From Planctomycetota bacterium (GTDB lineage Bacteria > Planctomycetota > Phycisphaerae > Sedimentisphaerales > Anaerohalosphaeraceae): DNA of 38,520 nucleotides. Of the stretch, positions 1 to 8,564 are shown one piece after another (within the stretch, counting starts at the first letter, position 1; the number at the start of each line of letters is the position of its first letter). A program made the translations under genes and the position numbers. The stretch covers positions 1 to 38,520 of the forward strand of contig DUZQ01000023.1 in NCBI GenBank assembly GCA_013349435.1. Reading direction: 5' to 3'. The notes under the pieces were generated by a model that did not search any database, was not told the origin of the DNA, and was given only the letters and a program-made list of their open reading frames with translations.

Positions 1-1726
1 AATTGCCGCCGGCCCCGTCAACGTCCTCAAGGTATGAAAATTTAAGCTCGCCTGCTACGTCCCCGGATAATATAATCCTGTCCACAATATCTTTTTCAAG
101 GTCAACGATGTATGTAAGGCTGCTTTGGCCTTCTGTTAGAATAATTTTTGCTTTCGTCTCTTCCGGCAAAAGCTCTGTTGAAGATGATATATAATGTCGG
201 GCAGCATCTCGTCTTATGACGTCAACCGTATGAAGGCCCGTCCACGGCCGGCCAAGCCCCTTAAATAGCAGCCCGCCGATCGCGTCTGAAATCTCCAACT
301 CTCCGATTTGTAACCTCAGCCAGGGGTAGTGTTGTTGACTCGCCGCGTACACCAAGGGCATTCTCCCGGCGCCTTTGGCGTGGCGTCCGGCAATATGGCC
401 CTCGATGTAAAAATATGTCCAGCCCCTTTTGTGCATATCGTCACGGTTGTCAACAATCTCGATCCCGGCCGGCCAGTCGAACTTAAAATAATCTTCACTT
501 AGCAAATTTCGATGTTTCACCACCTGTATGAGATCGACACTTTTCTCCGGTCCGTTCCGAGTGATTGTCAATAAGCTGCTGTCTCTGCCGACGACACATA
601 CGCCTTTTCTGTCCACATCATTTTCCATTTGGGCAAGAAATTTACTCATTTGGGTGCTGTCTGTTGGAAGCCGCCAAACCGACAAATCCGGCGCCAGCAC
701 AGGGCAATTTTTTATGAATAGTGTGTTTCTGCGATTGTTGAAAAAATAATTAGCTCGACCGTTTTGCAGCCATTGACAGTACATTGGAGCGTCATGGTTA
801 TCGAGCCTGACGCCCCTGGTAATCACAGGCCCGTGGGGCCCTTCCGGAAAGAAGTACCAGCATTCCAAAACAGAGTCATCGGTTTTAACCGTTGCCGGCA
901 AAACATCCGCCCCCTTTGCCTCGCTTACCGGACACGCGCTCGCGGCCGCATCACCTTTGGGTGCCAGGGCGACTGTGCCGCCAACGGCCACTACTGCCGC
1001 CGCCGACAGACTTAAAATAGTGGTTTTGGTGGTTGCTATACCCGCCGCGGCGGCCAATGCACCAACCCTTAATGTTGCCGAGGTTACACAAACATTGGCA
1101 ACCGCAGCCTTGCTCGTCGCTGTCATCTTGCCAAACAGGATCAGTCCCGCCAGAAGTGAACCTCTGCCAAGTCCGTTTGACGACAGTTTCCCGACAAGTG
1201 CCTTCTTGGCCCTGTAAAAAAGCGCCCGCACACCAAGCCGGCTGCATCCCATAATATTGGCGATTTGATTGAATTCCATCTGGTCGTAGCATCGCATCGA
1301 CAGGACCGCTCTGTGTCTCGGCTCCAATTGCTTCATCGATTTGAGAACTATCTGCTTCCACTCAGCCGTTATCACCGCGGCTAATCCGTCAGGCCCATCC
1401 TCGGCACGGATGTCGCAACCTGCAGCCGACAACGATACTGTTTTGTGACGCCACTTCCGCCCGTAGTAGCTTCGCACTTTGTTCAGTGCAATCCTGTACA
1501 GCCACGGCCAAAAGCTTTCAACATTCTTCAACTCGCCGAACTCCTTAAACATCTCCAGGATACTGTCCTGCACGATATCGCCTGCCAAATCTTCTTCCAT
1601 GGTCAAACGCAGCACATAACCGCGCAGGCGAACCCTTGCCTCTTCAGCCAGACGTTCCCGACAGGCCTTATCGCCACGCCGGGCCATGTCAATCAATTCA
1701 AAACTGTTTTTCTTGTCAATACGCAT
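1..1726 (-). CDS. ECF-type sigma-70 factor with transmembrane C-terminal extension (3' end beyond window)
   Basis: An uninterrupted frame runs from an ATG at 1726 to the window edge, so at least 575 residues are visible and the stop is missing. Residues about 1-190 form a small sigma factor: region 2 lies around residues 40-95 (motif EEDLAGDIVQDS, then FWPWLYRIALNKVRSYY) and region 4 around 134-185 (RHRAVLSMRCYDQMEFNQIA). After an Ala/Thr-rich linker comes one hydrophobic segment, about residues 232-256 (SLSAAAVVAVGGTVALAP), followed by more than 310 residues I do not recognise. Ordinary ECF factors stop near 180-200 residues; planctomycete ECF factors with long C-terminal extensions are a known type, in which the extension is thought to replace a separate anti-sigma factor. 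No anti-sigma gene is adjacent on the visible side. The ribosome site is weak (AGG six bases before ATG). Confidence 0.85.
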   Translation of the reverse strand, partial: MRIDKKNSFELIDMARRGDKACRERLAEEARVRLRGYVLRLTMEEDLAGDIVQDSILEMFKEFGELKNVESFWPWLYRIALNKVRSYYGRKWRHKTVSLSAAGCDIRAEDGPDGLAAVITAEWKQIVLKSMKQLEPRHRAVLSMRCYDQMEFNQIANIMGCSRLGVRALFYRAKKALVGKLSSNGLGRGSLLAGLILFGKMTATSKAAVANVCVTSATLRVGALAAAAGIATTKTTILSLSAAAVVAVGGTVALAPKGDAAASACPVSEAKGADVLPATVKTDDSVLECWYFFPEGPHGPVITRGVRLDNHDAPMYCQWLQNGRANYFFNNRRNTLFIKNCPVLAPDLSVWRLPTDSTQMSKFLAQMENDVDRKGVCVVGRDSSLLTITRNGPEKSVDLIQVVKHRNLLSEDYFKFDWPAGIEIVDNRDDMHKRGWTYFYIEGHIAGRHAKGAGRMPLVYAASQQHYPWLRLQIGELEISDAIGGLLFKGLGRPWTGLHTVDVIRRDAARHYISSSTELLPEETKAKIILTEGQSSLTYIVDLEKDIVDRIILSGDVAGELKFSYLEDVDGAGGN

Positions 1727-1804
1727 ACGTGCCTATCTTATAAGTAAAACAAAAGCACAAAATGTGACGCGGTTTTTTGAAAAAATTTTTACTTTTTTCG
1801 ATAT

Positions 1805-1843
1805 ATTATATTGATTCGCAATATTTAGAGTATAAAATATTGC
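1805..1843 (-). promoter_or_regulatory. Upstream region of the sigma-factor gene: -10-like box and 9-bp inverted repeat
   Basis: On the minus strand a TATAAT lies at 1810-1805, about 80 bases before the sigma-factor ATG, but no good -35 box sits 16-18 bp upstream. Just upstream is a perfect inverted repeat, GCAATATTT (1818-1826) and AAATATTGC (1835-1843), with an 8-base spacer and no following T-run. It could be an operator overlapping the -35 position, which would fit a factor that does not use a standard -35 element, or simply an A/T-rich hairpin. No other coding signal was seen in 1727-1963. Confidence 0.3.
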
Positions 1844-1963
1844 CAAGTATAAGCTTCGGACAAAAGAAGCCGGCATCACTTGGGAAGCTTTTTTTTGTCG
1901 GAAAGTTTTGCCTGTATGGCATTCGAGGCGGAAAAAGTCGAATTTGTGAACATTTGTCGGCGC

Positions 1964-3913
1964 CTATCTGAATGGGCATGGGGCGGTTACAGAGTTTGCC
2001 CCAAGGGTGCCTCTCCATACGGCATTTGCGATACTGCGGTCGGCAACGTTGACGACGCCGTCGCCGTTGATATCGCAGTCCTCCATTGTAAAACTACCGG
2101 CTGAGCCGGTCCGCAGGAAAACATTGATAATGCTCCTGTCTGTAACATTTACGACCGTATCGTTATTAACATCGCCCAAAAGAGCAACGCCGAACTGGGC
2201 CTCGGCGGTGCCCGTATTGCCGTGCTCGACACCTGTAACGGTAACTTTGACCGTGAAGGGCAGGCCGGAATCAGACAGGCCGTTAGGCTCGTTGGAGCTT
2301 CGGGCTGCGAACGTCCATGAGGTATCGGTTGCACCGCCGCCTGCGGTCGTTACCGGTGAAACGCTCACGTCTGAAGGAAGCACAAATTCCCAGTTGTAGG
2401 TATAGCTGCTGTTGCCCAGGGCGTCGTCTGTAACTGACGCTGTTGCGGTCAGGTTGGAACCGGTTGCGCCGGGAAGGTTCTGATACATCCATCTGGAGTC
2501 TATAGAAGATTCGGCGGAGAGATTGGATATCAACTCCAACTCAATGGCCGGGTCGGGCTGGAGGAACATGCCGCCTCCGCGCAGAATGAAGTTGAAATTG
2601 ACAAAGAGATTCATGCCGATTATCCCGTCTAATGTGCCGCCTTCGGGAGAGGCAACATCCAGGAGAATCATCGGTACGTTTGTGAAGGTAAGCCATTCGC
2701 CCAATGCCGGGATTTGTAGCGAGTCAATATAAAACAGAGGCTCCAGGGAAATCTCACCTGTAACACCTTCTATCTCAACCCATTCGTCCGGATTAGCGGG
2801 GTCGAGGCCGAGACGGGCGCCGATTCTTTTGCCGAGAACGGAGACCTGGGCGCCGGTATCGAACATGAACCGGTCTTTATCGAGAGCCGATTTGCCGCTG
2901 TGTGCCAGGTCAACGCTGTGAATGAAGAATACGCTCTGTGCCGAATTGCCCATTATCACCGAGGGGCTGCCCGGGGTATCGAAAGTGAGGTCCCAATCGA
3001 ATATGTCACCCCCAAGGTCATAGAAACCAAAATCGGGTATGTACTGGACGGAGTAGCTGCCGAGCGGGCGCAGTTCCAAAGGTATTGTGTTGGCATAGCC
3101 CGGGATGCACGGATCACAGGGGTCGCTGTAAATACTGATGCCGGGGCCAGTAAACTCTTGGCCGTTGTGTGATACGGTTAACATCTGGTCATTACGGAAT
3201 ACCGTGGTGAAGTTGACCGACAGCGGTGAACCGATGGCAGTCGGCAGGTCCGGTGCCGGGGGCACAAAAGGTTGACCGACAAGTATCGAAACATTACTTT
3301 GGCCTGCCATGTCGGAGGTGTCGAGCAGGCCGGTCGGTCCGATGGCGTTTAAGCCCGACACGAAAATACCCAGCGGATAGCTCACTGATGAGAAAGTTGA
3401 ACCGGTTACGCCGGTGATTTCAATCTCGTTGTCTGTAACAAAGTTGTGGGTGGTTCCGGGGACGAGAGTGCTAAACAAACCCAGGTCGGTGGCGGCGTCG
3501 TATCCGATTATGTGTGCGCTGGCACCGGTGTCAAAAATACCGACGGCATAGTTGGTCTGGGGATTTGCTGTGGGTGTGCCGGTTATCGTGTTTTCGGCTA
3601 CGGCAACGAAATCAAGCTCCTCGCCTTTGGCATCGGTGGTAACAACGGCGATCCAGGGGACATGACCGGCTTGCGGGGGTGAATCGATGACAAGCCCGGT
3701 AACCGGCAGCGCCTTTGCGAGTTCATCAGCCGATTTGGCAGTCCTTTTTTCCGGCGGACGATAGATTGCCCTTACGCGACCGCGTCCGGTCGTACGCCAG
3801 TTGACCTCCTCTCGATGCCAGCCGGTCAGGTCGGCACCGGCAGCGGCCGGAAAAGAAGCCCCGACTGCGACCGCTACAAGAAACCATATTCGCACTAATC
3901 TGTGTGGGTTCAT
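1964..3913 (-). CDS. Secreted bilobed aspartic-protease-like protein with C-terminal dockerin
   Basis: 649 residues. Residues 1-27 are a Sec signal peptide (hydrophobic core FLVAVAVGA, Ala-rich cleavage site). Two aspartic-protease active-site motifs are visible: FDTGA at 127-131 and FDTGA at 351-355, with a hydrophobic-hydrophobic-Gly motif (DGIIGMNL) near 429-436 after the second, so the layout resembles the two lobes of pepsin-type enzymes or two retropepsin-like units in tandem. Residues about 460-575 look like a beta-sandwich. Residues 579-633 form a dockerin type I pair of EF-hand loops (DVNNDTVVNVTD and DINGDGVVNVAD). It should act outside the cytoplasm as a peptidase held to a partner through the dockerin. 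No cohesin gene is in the window. The start is supported by a GAGGGG sequence before the ATG and a promoter at 3951-3979. Confidence 0.82.
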   Translation of the reverse strand: MNPHRLVRIWFLVAVAVGASFPAAAGADLTGWHREEVNWRTTGRGRVRAIYRPPEKRTAKSADELAKALPVTGLVIDSPPQAGHVPWIAVVTTDAKGEELDFVAVAENTITGTPTANPQTNYAVGIFDTGASAHIIGYDAATDLGLFSTLVPGTTHNFVTDNEIEITGVTGSTFSSVSYPLGIFVSGLNAIGPTGLLDTSDMAGQSNVSILVGQPFVPPAPDLPTAIGSPLSVNFTTVFRNDQMLTVSHNGQEFTGPGISIYSDPCDPCIPGYANTIPLELRPLGSYSVQYIPDFGFYDLGGDIFDWDLTFDTPGSPSVIMGNSAQSVFFIHSVDLAHSGKSALDKDRFMFDTGAQVSVLGKRIGARLGLDPANPDEWVEIEGVTGEISLEPLFYIDSLQIPALGEWLTFTNVPMILLDVASPEGGTLDGIIGMNLFVNFNFILRGGGMFLQPDPAIELELISNLSAESSIDSRWMYQNLPGATGSNLTATASVTDDALGNSSYTYNWEFVLPSDVSVSPVTTAGGGATDTSWTFAARSSNEPNGLSDSGLPFTVKVTVTGVEHGNTGTAEAQFGVALLGDVNNDTVVNVTDRSIINVFLRTGSAGSFTMEDCDINGDGVVNVADRSIANAVWRGTLGANSVTAPCPFR

Positions 3914-3950
3914 ATAACCCCTCTTCCCTGTGTCTTCAGATTACTCATTC

Positions 3951-3979
3951 ATTATATTGTCTGCAGGCTCAAAAAGCAA
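3951..3979 (-). promoter_or_regulatory. Sigma-70-like promoter of the dockerin protease gene
   Basis: On the minus strand TTGCTT (3979-3974), a 17-bp spacer and a perfect TATAAT (3956-3951) lie about 38 bp before the ATG at 3913. The rest of the 322-bp gap (3914-4235) between this gene and the divergent STAS gene holds no ORF I would call; a short CACCG/CGGTG inverted repeat occurs near 4067-4082. Confidence 0.55.
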
Positions 3980-4235
3980 GGATAATCAGGCTTCAAGACG
4001 TTACGACGCCGATTTACCGAGTTGTTACATAGGTATATTGCGTTGTTATACTTATTTCTGAACTCACCGTGGTTTCGGTGGTATATAGGCAGAAAATGTG
4101 AATCCGCCAAACTCCATAGGGTATGTCTGGACTTTGGGTGTGCGTGCCTGCCTGGGCGGGTTTCTGCTTAACTTGTCCTCAAACCGTGCCGATAAAAGCT
4201 GAGGTGTTTTTGATTGCAATTAAAGGAAAGAATTT

Positions 4236-4574
4236 ATGAGCGTCCAAAACTGGTCCGATAATATAATTCTTGTCAATCTGGCCAAAGAGCCTCAGATGGG
4301 CGAGGACTTGCAGATGGCGATAGAGATGGTTGCCGAAAGCGGCGGCTGCGATGTCGTGGTTGACTTTGCGGAAATTGAAATCGTAACCTCATCGAGCATT
4401 GCCAAGCTCCTGAAACTGCGAAAGGCAGTTCAGGATTGCGGTCGGCGGCTGGTGCTCTCATCGGTCGTGCCCCAAACAAAAGGGATATTTTCCGTTACCG
4501 GCCTGGAAAACATCTTTGAATTTGTGGATGACCAATTCATGGGCCTGGCGGGTGTTCAGCTTGTTGACAGTTAA
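4236..4574 (+). CDS. STAS-domain protein, anti-sigma-factor-antagonist type
   Basis: 112 residues, the usual length for single-domain STAS proteins of the SpoIIAA/RsbV class, which bind anti-sigma kinases and release sigma factors, or act in other phospho-switch modules. The fold is visible as alternating strands and helices: VVVDFAEIEIVTSSSIAKLL at residues 41-60 matches the strand-loop-helix that carries the phosphorylated serine. The usual D-S-S-G reads T-S-S-S here, so by alignment Ser53 is the candidate phosphosite and the preceding Asp is replaced by Thr51. A good ribosome site (AAAGGAAAG) precedes the ATG. No partner kinase or phosphatase is adjacent. Confidence 0.85.
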   Translation: MSVQNWSDNIILVNLAKEPQMGEDLQMAIEMVAESGGCDVVVDFAEIEIVTSSSIAKLLKLRKAVQDCGRRLVLSSVVPQTKGIFSVTGLENIFEFVDDQFMGLAGVQLVDS

Positions 4575-4610
4575 TCGAGTCCGGCGATTACAAATAATAC
4601 GCAAAAAACA

Positions 4611-4639
4611 TTGACAAGACAAATTCATTATCCTATAAT
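4611..4639 (+). promoter_or_regulatory. Consensus sigma-70 promoter for rnc
   Basis: TTGACA at 4611-4616, exactly 17 bp, then TATAAT at 4634-4639: both hexamers are perfect matches. The expected transcript starts near 4646 and has an untranslated leader of about 90 bases before the RNase III start. It also implies that rnc is transcribed separately from the STAS gene 40 bp upstream. Confidence 0.85.
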
Positions 4640-4735
4640 TGATTTGTAAAAAATTTTGCAAGCCGATTTCGAAGCTCGCTGAGGCGGCGATTTTCGCAAT
4701 CTGCTTGGCCGTGTTGCAATAACAGGATGCGACAA

Positions 4736-5434
4736 ATGGACGAAAAGACCCTGCAGCAGCTCGAGCAGTTGCTCGACTATCATTTCTCAAATCCCGCCCT
4801 GTTGCGCGAGGCACTGGTGCACTCATCGCAGGCGGATAATCGGCTCGCCAGCAACGAGCGGCTTGAATTCTTGGGTGATTCGATTCTTGCACTGGTGATT
4901 TGCCGGGAACTTTTTACACAGTTTCCGGACTACCTGGAAGGGGACCTTACGAAAATAAAGAGTCGCCTTGTCGCCCGCAAGACCTGTTCGAAGATAGCCA
5001 ACCGCCTCGGTCTTACAAAGTTTATCCGGGTAGGCAAAGGAATGACAAAGACAAGGGCAATGACCGGCTCTATTACAGCGGGCACTTTTGAAGCGGTCAT
5101 TGCGGCGATTTATCTGGACGGCGGCTTATCGGCGGCGTCCGAGTTTATTTTAAGATTGTTCGGACCGCTGATTGAACTGACCAATGCAGACGAGCATCTG
5201 GAAAACTTTAAATCTTTTCTCCAGCAGTACGTCCAGCGACACTTTAACCTTACTCCTGATTATGAACTTCTCGACGAGAAGGGCCCCGACCACGATAAAT
5301 GTTTCGAGACAGCCGTTGTCATCGGCGAGCGCCGGTTTCCAGGCGCCTGGGGCATGACAAAGAAAGACGCCGAGCAAAAGGCCGCCTACAACGCGCTTGT
5401 CGAATTAGGCCAGATTAAGCCAAGGAAAGCTTAG
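4736..5434 (+). CDS. rnc: Ribonuclease III
   Basis: 232 residues from the ATG at 4736, preferred over the ATG at 4727 because AGGA (4724-4727) is then 8 bases away. The endonuclease cleaves double-stranded RNA in rRNA processing and mRNA decay. The signature NERLEFLGDSIL is at residues 40-51 (Glu41, Glu44 and Asp48 present), the second metal-site helix is GSITAGTFEAVIAAIYLDGG at 111-130, and a double-stranded-RNA-binding domain fills about 155-228 (ending KDAEQKAAYNALVELG). One oddity: the position of the conserved Asp of the second motif (E. coli Asp114) is Gly116 here, whereas Glu119 is kept. The length is normal for the family. Confidence 0.93.
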   Translation: MDEKTLQQLEQLLDYHFSNPALLREALVHSSQADNRLASNERLEFLGDSILALVICRELFTQFPDYLEGDLTKIKSRLVARKTCSKIANRLGLTKFIRVGKGMTKTRAMTGSITAGTFEAVIAAIYLDGGLSAASEFILRLFGPLIELTNADEHLENFKSFLQQYVQRHFNLTPDYELLDEKGPDHDKCFETAVVIGERRFPGAWGMTKKDAEQKAAYNALVELGQIKPRKA

Positions 5435-5486
5435 CCCACATCGCGATAAATGTAAGTCAGCCTTCCCTCAATCTTGTTGGTTATTT

Positions 5487-7826
5487 TTACAGCCCTTCCA
5501 ACATCTCTTCGAGGCTGGTGGTAAGGTTCAGCCATATATCTTCGTCAATCTGGTCCTTGATTTCGTATAGCCAGTCAAGGATATATTTGATTTGCTCGAT
5601 TTGCTCCTCGATGCTCGGCTCAGCAGGTGTATAACTTGCCTGTGCAGTTTCAATCATCGAAGTCTCGGCCAATATCATCGATTCACCGCCGGCGGCTCCC
5701 ATCATCATCTCTATCATTTCATAGCCCTGCATCTTCTCGCAGGTCATCCACAGCCATTCATTAGCAAAATAAGCAAAGTCAATATAATCAATTACATTAT
5801 CAGGATATAAATCATACGTATCGTCCCAGCCGGGGTCATCGGAGTCGGTCAGCCATTCGGCTGCAAATTCTATCAGGTCCAGCTCATCAACAATATCATC
5901 CAGATTGAAGTCCGCATAGTTGTCGTAACCCTCATTGCAGTATTCATCCGCCCCCATATCGACTCTTTGGTCATCATCGCCGTTACCGTCAAGGACTCGG
6001 AAGTGCTTATCAATATCTCTTTCGGCGCCGTAATCGCCCTCCGGGTCGCCCGCATCAATACAAATCGAGCACGGGTCCAGACGGTAATCATCATTGGCCT
6101 CATCAAGAAATAATATATAGTTCGGATCGCCCCAAATGTTGCCCTCGCCTATATCCGGCGGCGTCGCATTGGGGTCAAATACTATCGGGTATTCAATATA
6201 ACTGTATGTTGCATAACAACCGACCATGTCGCAGTCCTCAGGATGTCCTGAAAATATACAGTTACTTATCACAGGTTCTGTTCCTGCTTCCAGATATATA
6301 CCCATCTCGTTATTGTCTGCGATTGTATTATTGCGTACTAATGCAACATCCGTTGGAGACTCAAAGTACAGGCCGTAATCGTTTTTATACAGCCAGTTAT
6401 TCTTGGCGACTAACTCTTTCGTGCGGTTGCAATAAATTCCGGTACCGTTGTCCGTTATCTTATTGTGACCAACTATTGGCGAGACATCATCGCAATATAT
6501 CCCCGCTATATTGCCTCCCTTTATTGTGAACCCATCTACTACATTGAAACCGTTAGCATCGCTGATACCGACGACATAATCTGCGTTATCTTCCCCAAAC
6601 TGCCCGTTCAGAATTGTCTCATTATCAAACCAGTTGCGCTCATAACGATTGTCTTCGCCTGTTGGTCCACCTATAAACCCACCGTAGATGCGCACACTGT
6701 GACCGAGTTGAAAAGCATTAGGGTCGCTTTGTTTATATTCTCCATCTGCCACCCATATTTCGTCACAAGGTAGTGCTGCAGTTAAGGCATCCTGTAAATA
6801 CTTGTATGCTGTTTGCCAGGTTGATCCATTCGGGTCCGTTGCGTCAGCGTCAATATCCACAAATATAATGTCTCCGTAATCACCGCACGGGCAAACGAGT
6901 GTTTCTTCTGTGAATATCATGAGAGAAGTGTCGCTTGCTGCTTCGACTTTATTGACAATTTGTTCCAGCGGCCTGGCATGTCTGTTTACCTGAACAGTCA
7001 AATCAAGGCAATTCGGATCCCCGCCCGTAATATCACCGAGATACCATGTATAGGTATGATTGCATGGGTCATATACCCCAGTGTCGGGAATAGCGTTAAC
7101 AAAATCAACTTCAGTCGGCAGATGGTCAATTATCTGGAGTGCTGTATGTTCACAATCAACGGGTGTGTAGCAGATTATGTAGTTTATATAATCATACGGC
7201 GAAACGCAATTTGGCTCATCCAAAACATCAACGGTAAGCTCTAAAGGTTTTGGGTAGATAATTATCGAATAATCTTTCAATGCACCGGGACCCCCGTGCA
7301 CAAAGAAAGTTCCCGGCTCAAAACCATCCGGCGCGGGAAAATAAAACCAATGGTCAATGCTGACATACTTCGGCCCTTCCATATAAGGGCCATATGGCTG
7401 TTCATCCGGACCGTACAATTGAAATCCGACACCCTCCCGAACATAAAGACTATCAAGTGTCCAGTCAGGATTTGAGATTTCCGACAAGGGAAACGCTTGT
7501 CCTGGTTCCTCACATGACTCAAGAGCCCAATACCGATTATAGTCAGGCGTATCACCCGTCCAGTAACAGGGCTCGAAAACCTTTTCATACCAACCTTCTG
7601 GTTTTGGTCCCGAAGCGACGCAGAGGTCCTCCCGCAAAATAACGTGTGATACGACCAGCACCCAATCAGAATCGTCGTAGGTCGTTTCCTCAAATCCACT
7701 GTAAGTTCCACTTGCCAACGGTAACACTCTACCACCGTCATTTGAGTCGGGCGTCTCTACGGCAAACAGGAAACTTGTCTGGCTTGACAGTATTAGAATT
7801 GCCACAACAGCATATATTCTTGACAT
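5487..7826 (-). CDS. Secreted DUF11-like / parallel beta-helix / dockerin-like protein
   Basis: 779 residues with a Sec signal peptide (about 1-22). Residues about 195-300 resemble a DUF11-type immunoglobulin-like repeat (LQIIDHLPTEVDFVNAIPDTG). Residues about 318-630 are a right-handed parallel beta-helix of the kind common in planctomycete secreted proteins: it begins IIFVDIDADATDPNGSTWQTA, has the VADGEYKQ motif and short N-rich rungs, and ends DAGDPEGDYGAERDIDKHFR, as in polymorphic outer-membrane/choice-of-anchor proteins. Residues 636-693 carry two degenerate dockerin-like EF-hand loops with the typical FAAEWL and FANEWL endings. The C-terminal 85 residues are acidic and helical. It is rich in Cys and Asp/Glu. 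The substrate or ligand is unknown; carbohydrate binding is only a guess. AGGGAG before the ATG supports the start. Confidence 0.75.
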   Translation of the reverse strand: MSRIYAVVAILILSSQTSFLFAVETPDSNDGGRVLPLASGTYSGFEETTYDDSDWVLVVSHVILREDLCVASGPKPEGWYEKVFEPCYWTGDTPDYNRYWALESCEEPGQAFPLSEISNPDWTLDSLYVREGVGFQLYGPDEQPYGPYMEGPKYVSIDHWFYFPAPDGFEPGTFFVHGGPGALKDYSIIIYPKPLELTVDVLDEPNCVSPYDYINYIICYTPVDCEHTALQIIDHLPTEVDFVNAIPDTGVYDPCNHTYTWYLGDITGGDPNCLDLTVQVNRHARPLEQIVNKVEAASDTSLMIFTEETLVCPCGDYGDIIFVDIDADATDPNGSTWQTAYKYLQDALTAALPCDEIWVADGEYKQSDPNAFQLGHSVRIYGGFIGGPTGEDNRYERNWFDNETILNGQFGEDNADYVVGISDANGFNVVDGFTIKGGNIAGIYCDDVSPIVGHNKITDNGTGIYCNRTKELVAKNNWLYKNDYGLYFESPTDVALVRNNTIADNNEMGIYLEAGTEPVISNCIFSGHPEDCDMVGCYATYSYIEYPIVFDPNATPPDIGEGNIWGDPNYILFLDEANDDYRLDPCSICIDAGDPEGDYGAERDIDKHFRVLDGNGDDDQRVDMGADEYCNEGYDNYADFNLDDIVDELDLIEFAAEWLTDSDDPGWDDTYDLYPDNVIDYIDFAYFANEWLWMTCEKMQGYEMIEMMMGAAGGESMILAETSMIETAQASYTPAEPSIEEQIEQIKYILDWLYEIKDQIDEDIWLNLTTSLEEMLEGL

Positions 7827-7888
7827 GCTTATTACTCCCTTAATAAATACACCTTGACTTCTTGTTCTTTATGTTCACAAACTGTTGG

Positions 7889-8533
7889 TCATGGTCTTTG
7901 TTTAACTCTCCTTACCAGCGCCAAGCCTCCCGCTCCAAGTAGCAAAATTGTGGCTGGTTCGGGAATTCCTTCCAAATAAAAAGCACGATGTATCCCGCTG
8001 TCGGTCCAGTTATCTAATGTCCCACCCTCTGATTCGAAACTGGTTGATCCAAAACCAGATATGTTACTTCCCCATCGAAATACATCGCTTGAGCCAGAAT
8101 AGTCAGAAGCCATATGGAGCCCAAACCAGTACAGGTTATCCGCGACCAAGCTGACAGGTGTCTCAAATTCAAACGAGTACTCACATTCTGCTCCACCAGG
8201 AATTATGTCAATAACATCTTTTTGGACGCTCTGGCCATCTCCGACACTGATTAGGGTACCTGGTGTTCCGCTGTCGTCTGCAAAAATAAAATATTCAATC
8301 GTACCATCCCAAATTGCGACAGTATCTTCAAATGTCCAGAAGTGCCCCCCAGTGAGAATCACATCTTGGTCCAAAATGAAATCATCAGCCTGCAGCCAAC
8401 TCCGCATGTCCTTTCCATCGGCGTAAATTGTTGGTTCGCCATTATCGAAAACAATCTCCGCATTCACCAAAGACGTTCCGAACAAAATCACCACTGCTAT
8501 CATTACTGCAATTATTTTTTCAACGTTTTTCAT
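7889..8533 (-). CDS. PEP-CTERM sorted secreted protein, paralogue A
   Basis: 214 residues: a Sec signal peptide (1-25, ending VNA|EIVFDNG), a beta-rich body of about 165 residues, and a complete PEP-CTERM tail (IPEPATILLLGAGGLALVRRVKQRP): Pro-Glu-Pro, a hydrophobic span, then a basic end. Such tails are recognised by exosortase, which is not encoded in this window. The body resembles choice-of-anchor beta-sandwich proteins of planctomycetes. It is a close paralogue of the gene at 9166-9789: the mature regions match almost residue for residue (for example SDYSG.SDVF, SFESEGGTLDNWTDSG) while the signal peptides do not. Gene order and same-strand spacing (31-62 bp) suggest one operon with its neighbours. 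Confidence 0.82.
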   Translation of the reverse strand: MKNVEKIIAVMIAVVILFGTSLVNAEIVFDNGEPTIYADGKDMRSWLQADDFILDQDVILTGGHFWTFEDTVAIWDGTIEYFIFADDSGTPGTLISVGDGQSVQKDVIDIIPGGAECEYSFEFETPVSLVADNLYWFGLHMASDYSGSSDVFRWGSNISGFGSTSFESEGGTLDNWTDSGIHRAFYLEGIPEPATILLLGAGGLALVRRVKQRP

Positions 8534-8564
8534 CGTCCTGTCCCTTCATAGATTTTTATTTTTG

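Noticed and set aside
951..1361. 136-residue frame on the minus strand within the sigma-factor gene
   Set aside because: It is a shadow of the continuous sigma-factor frame from 1726, which has clear sigma regions 2 and 4.
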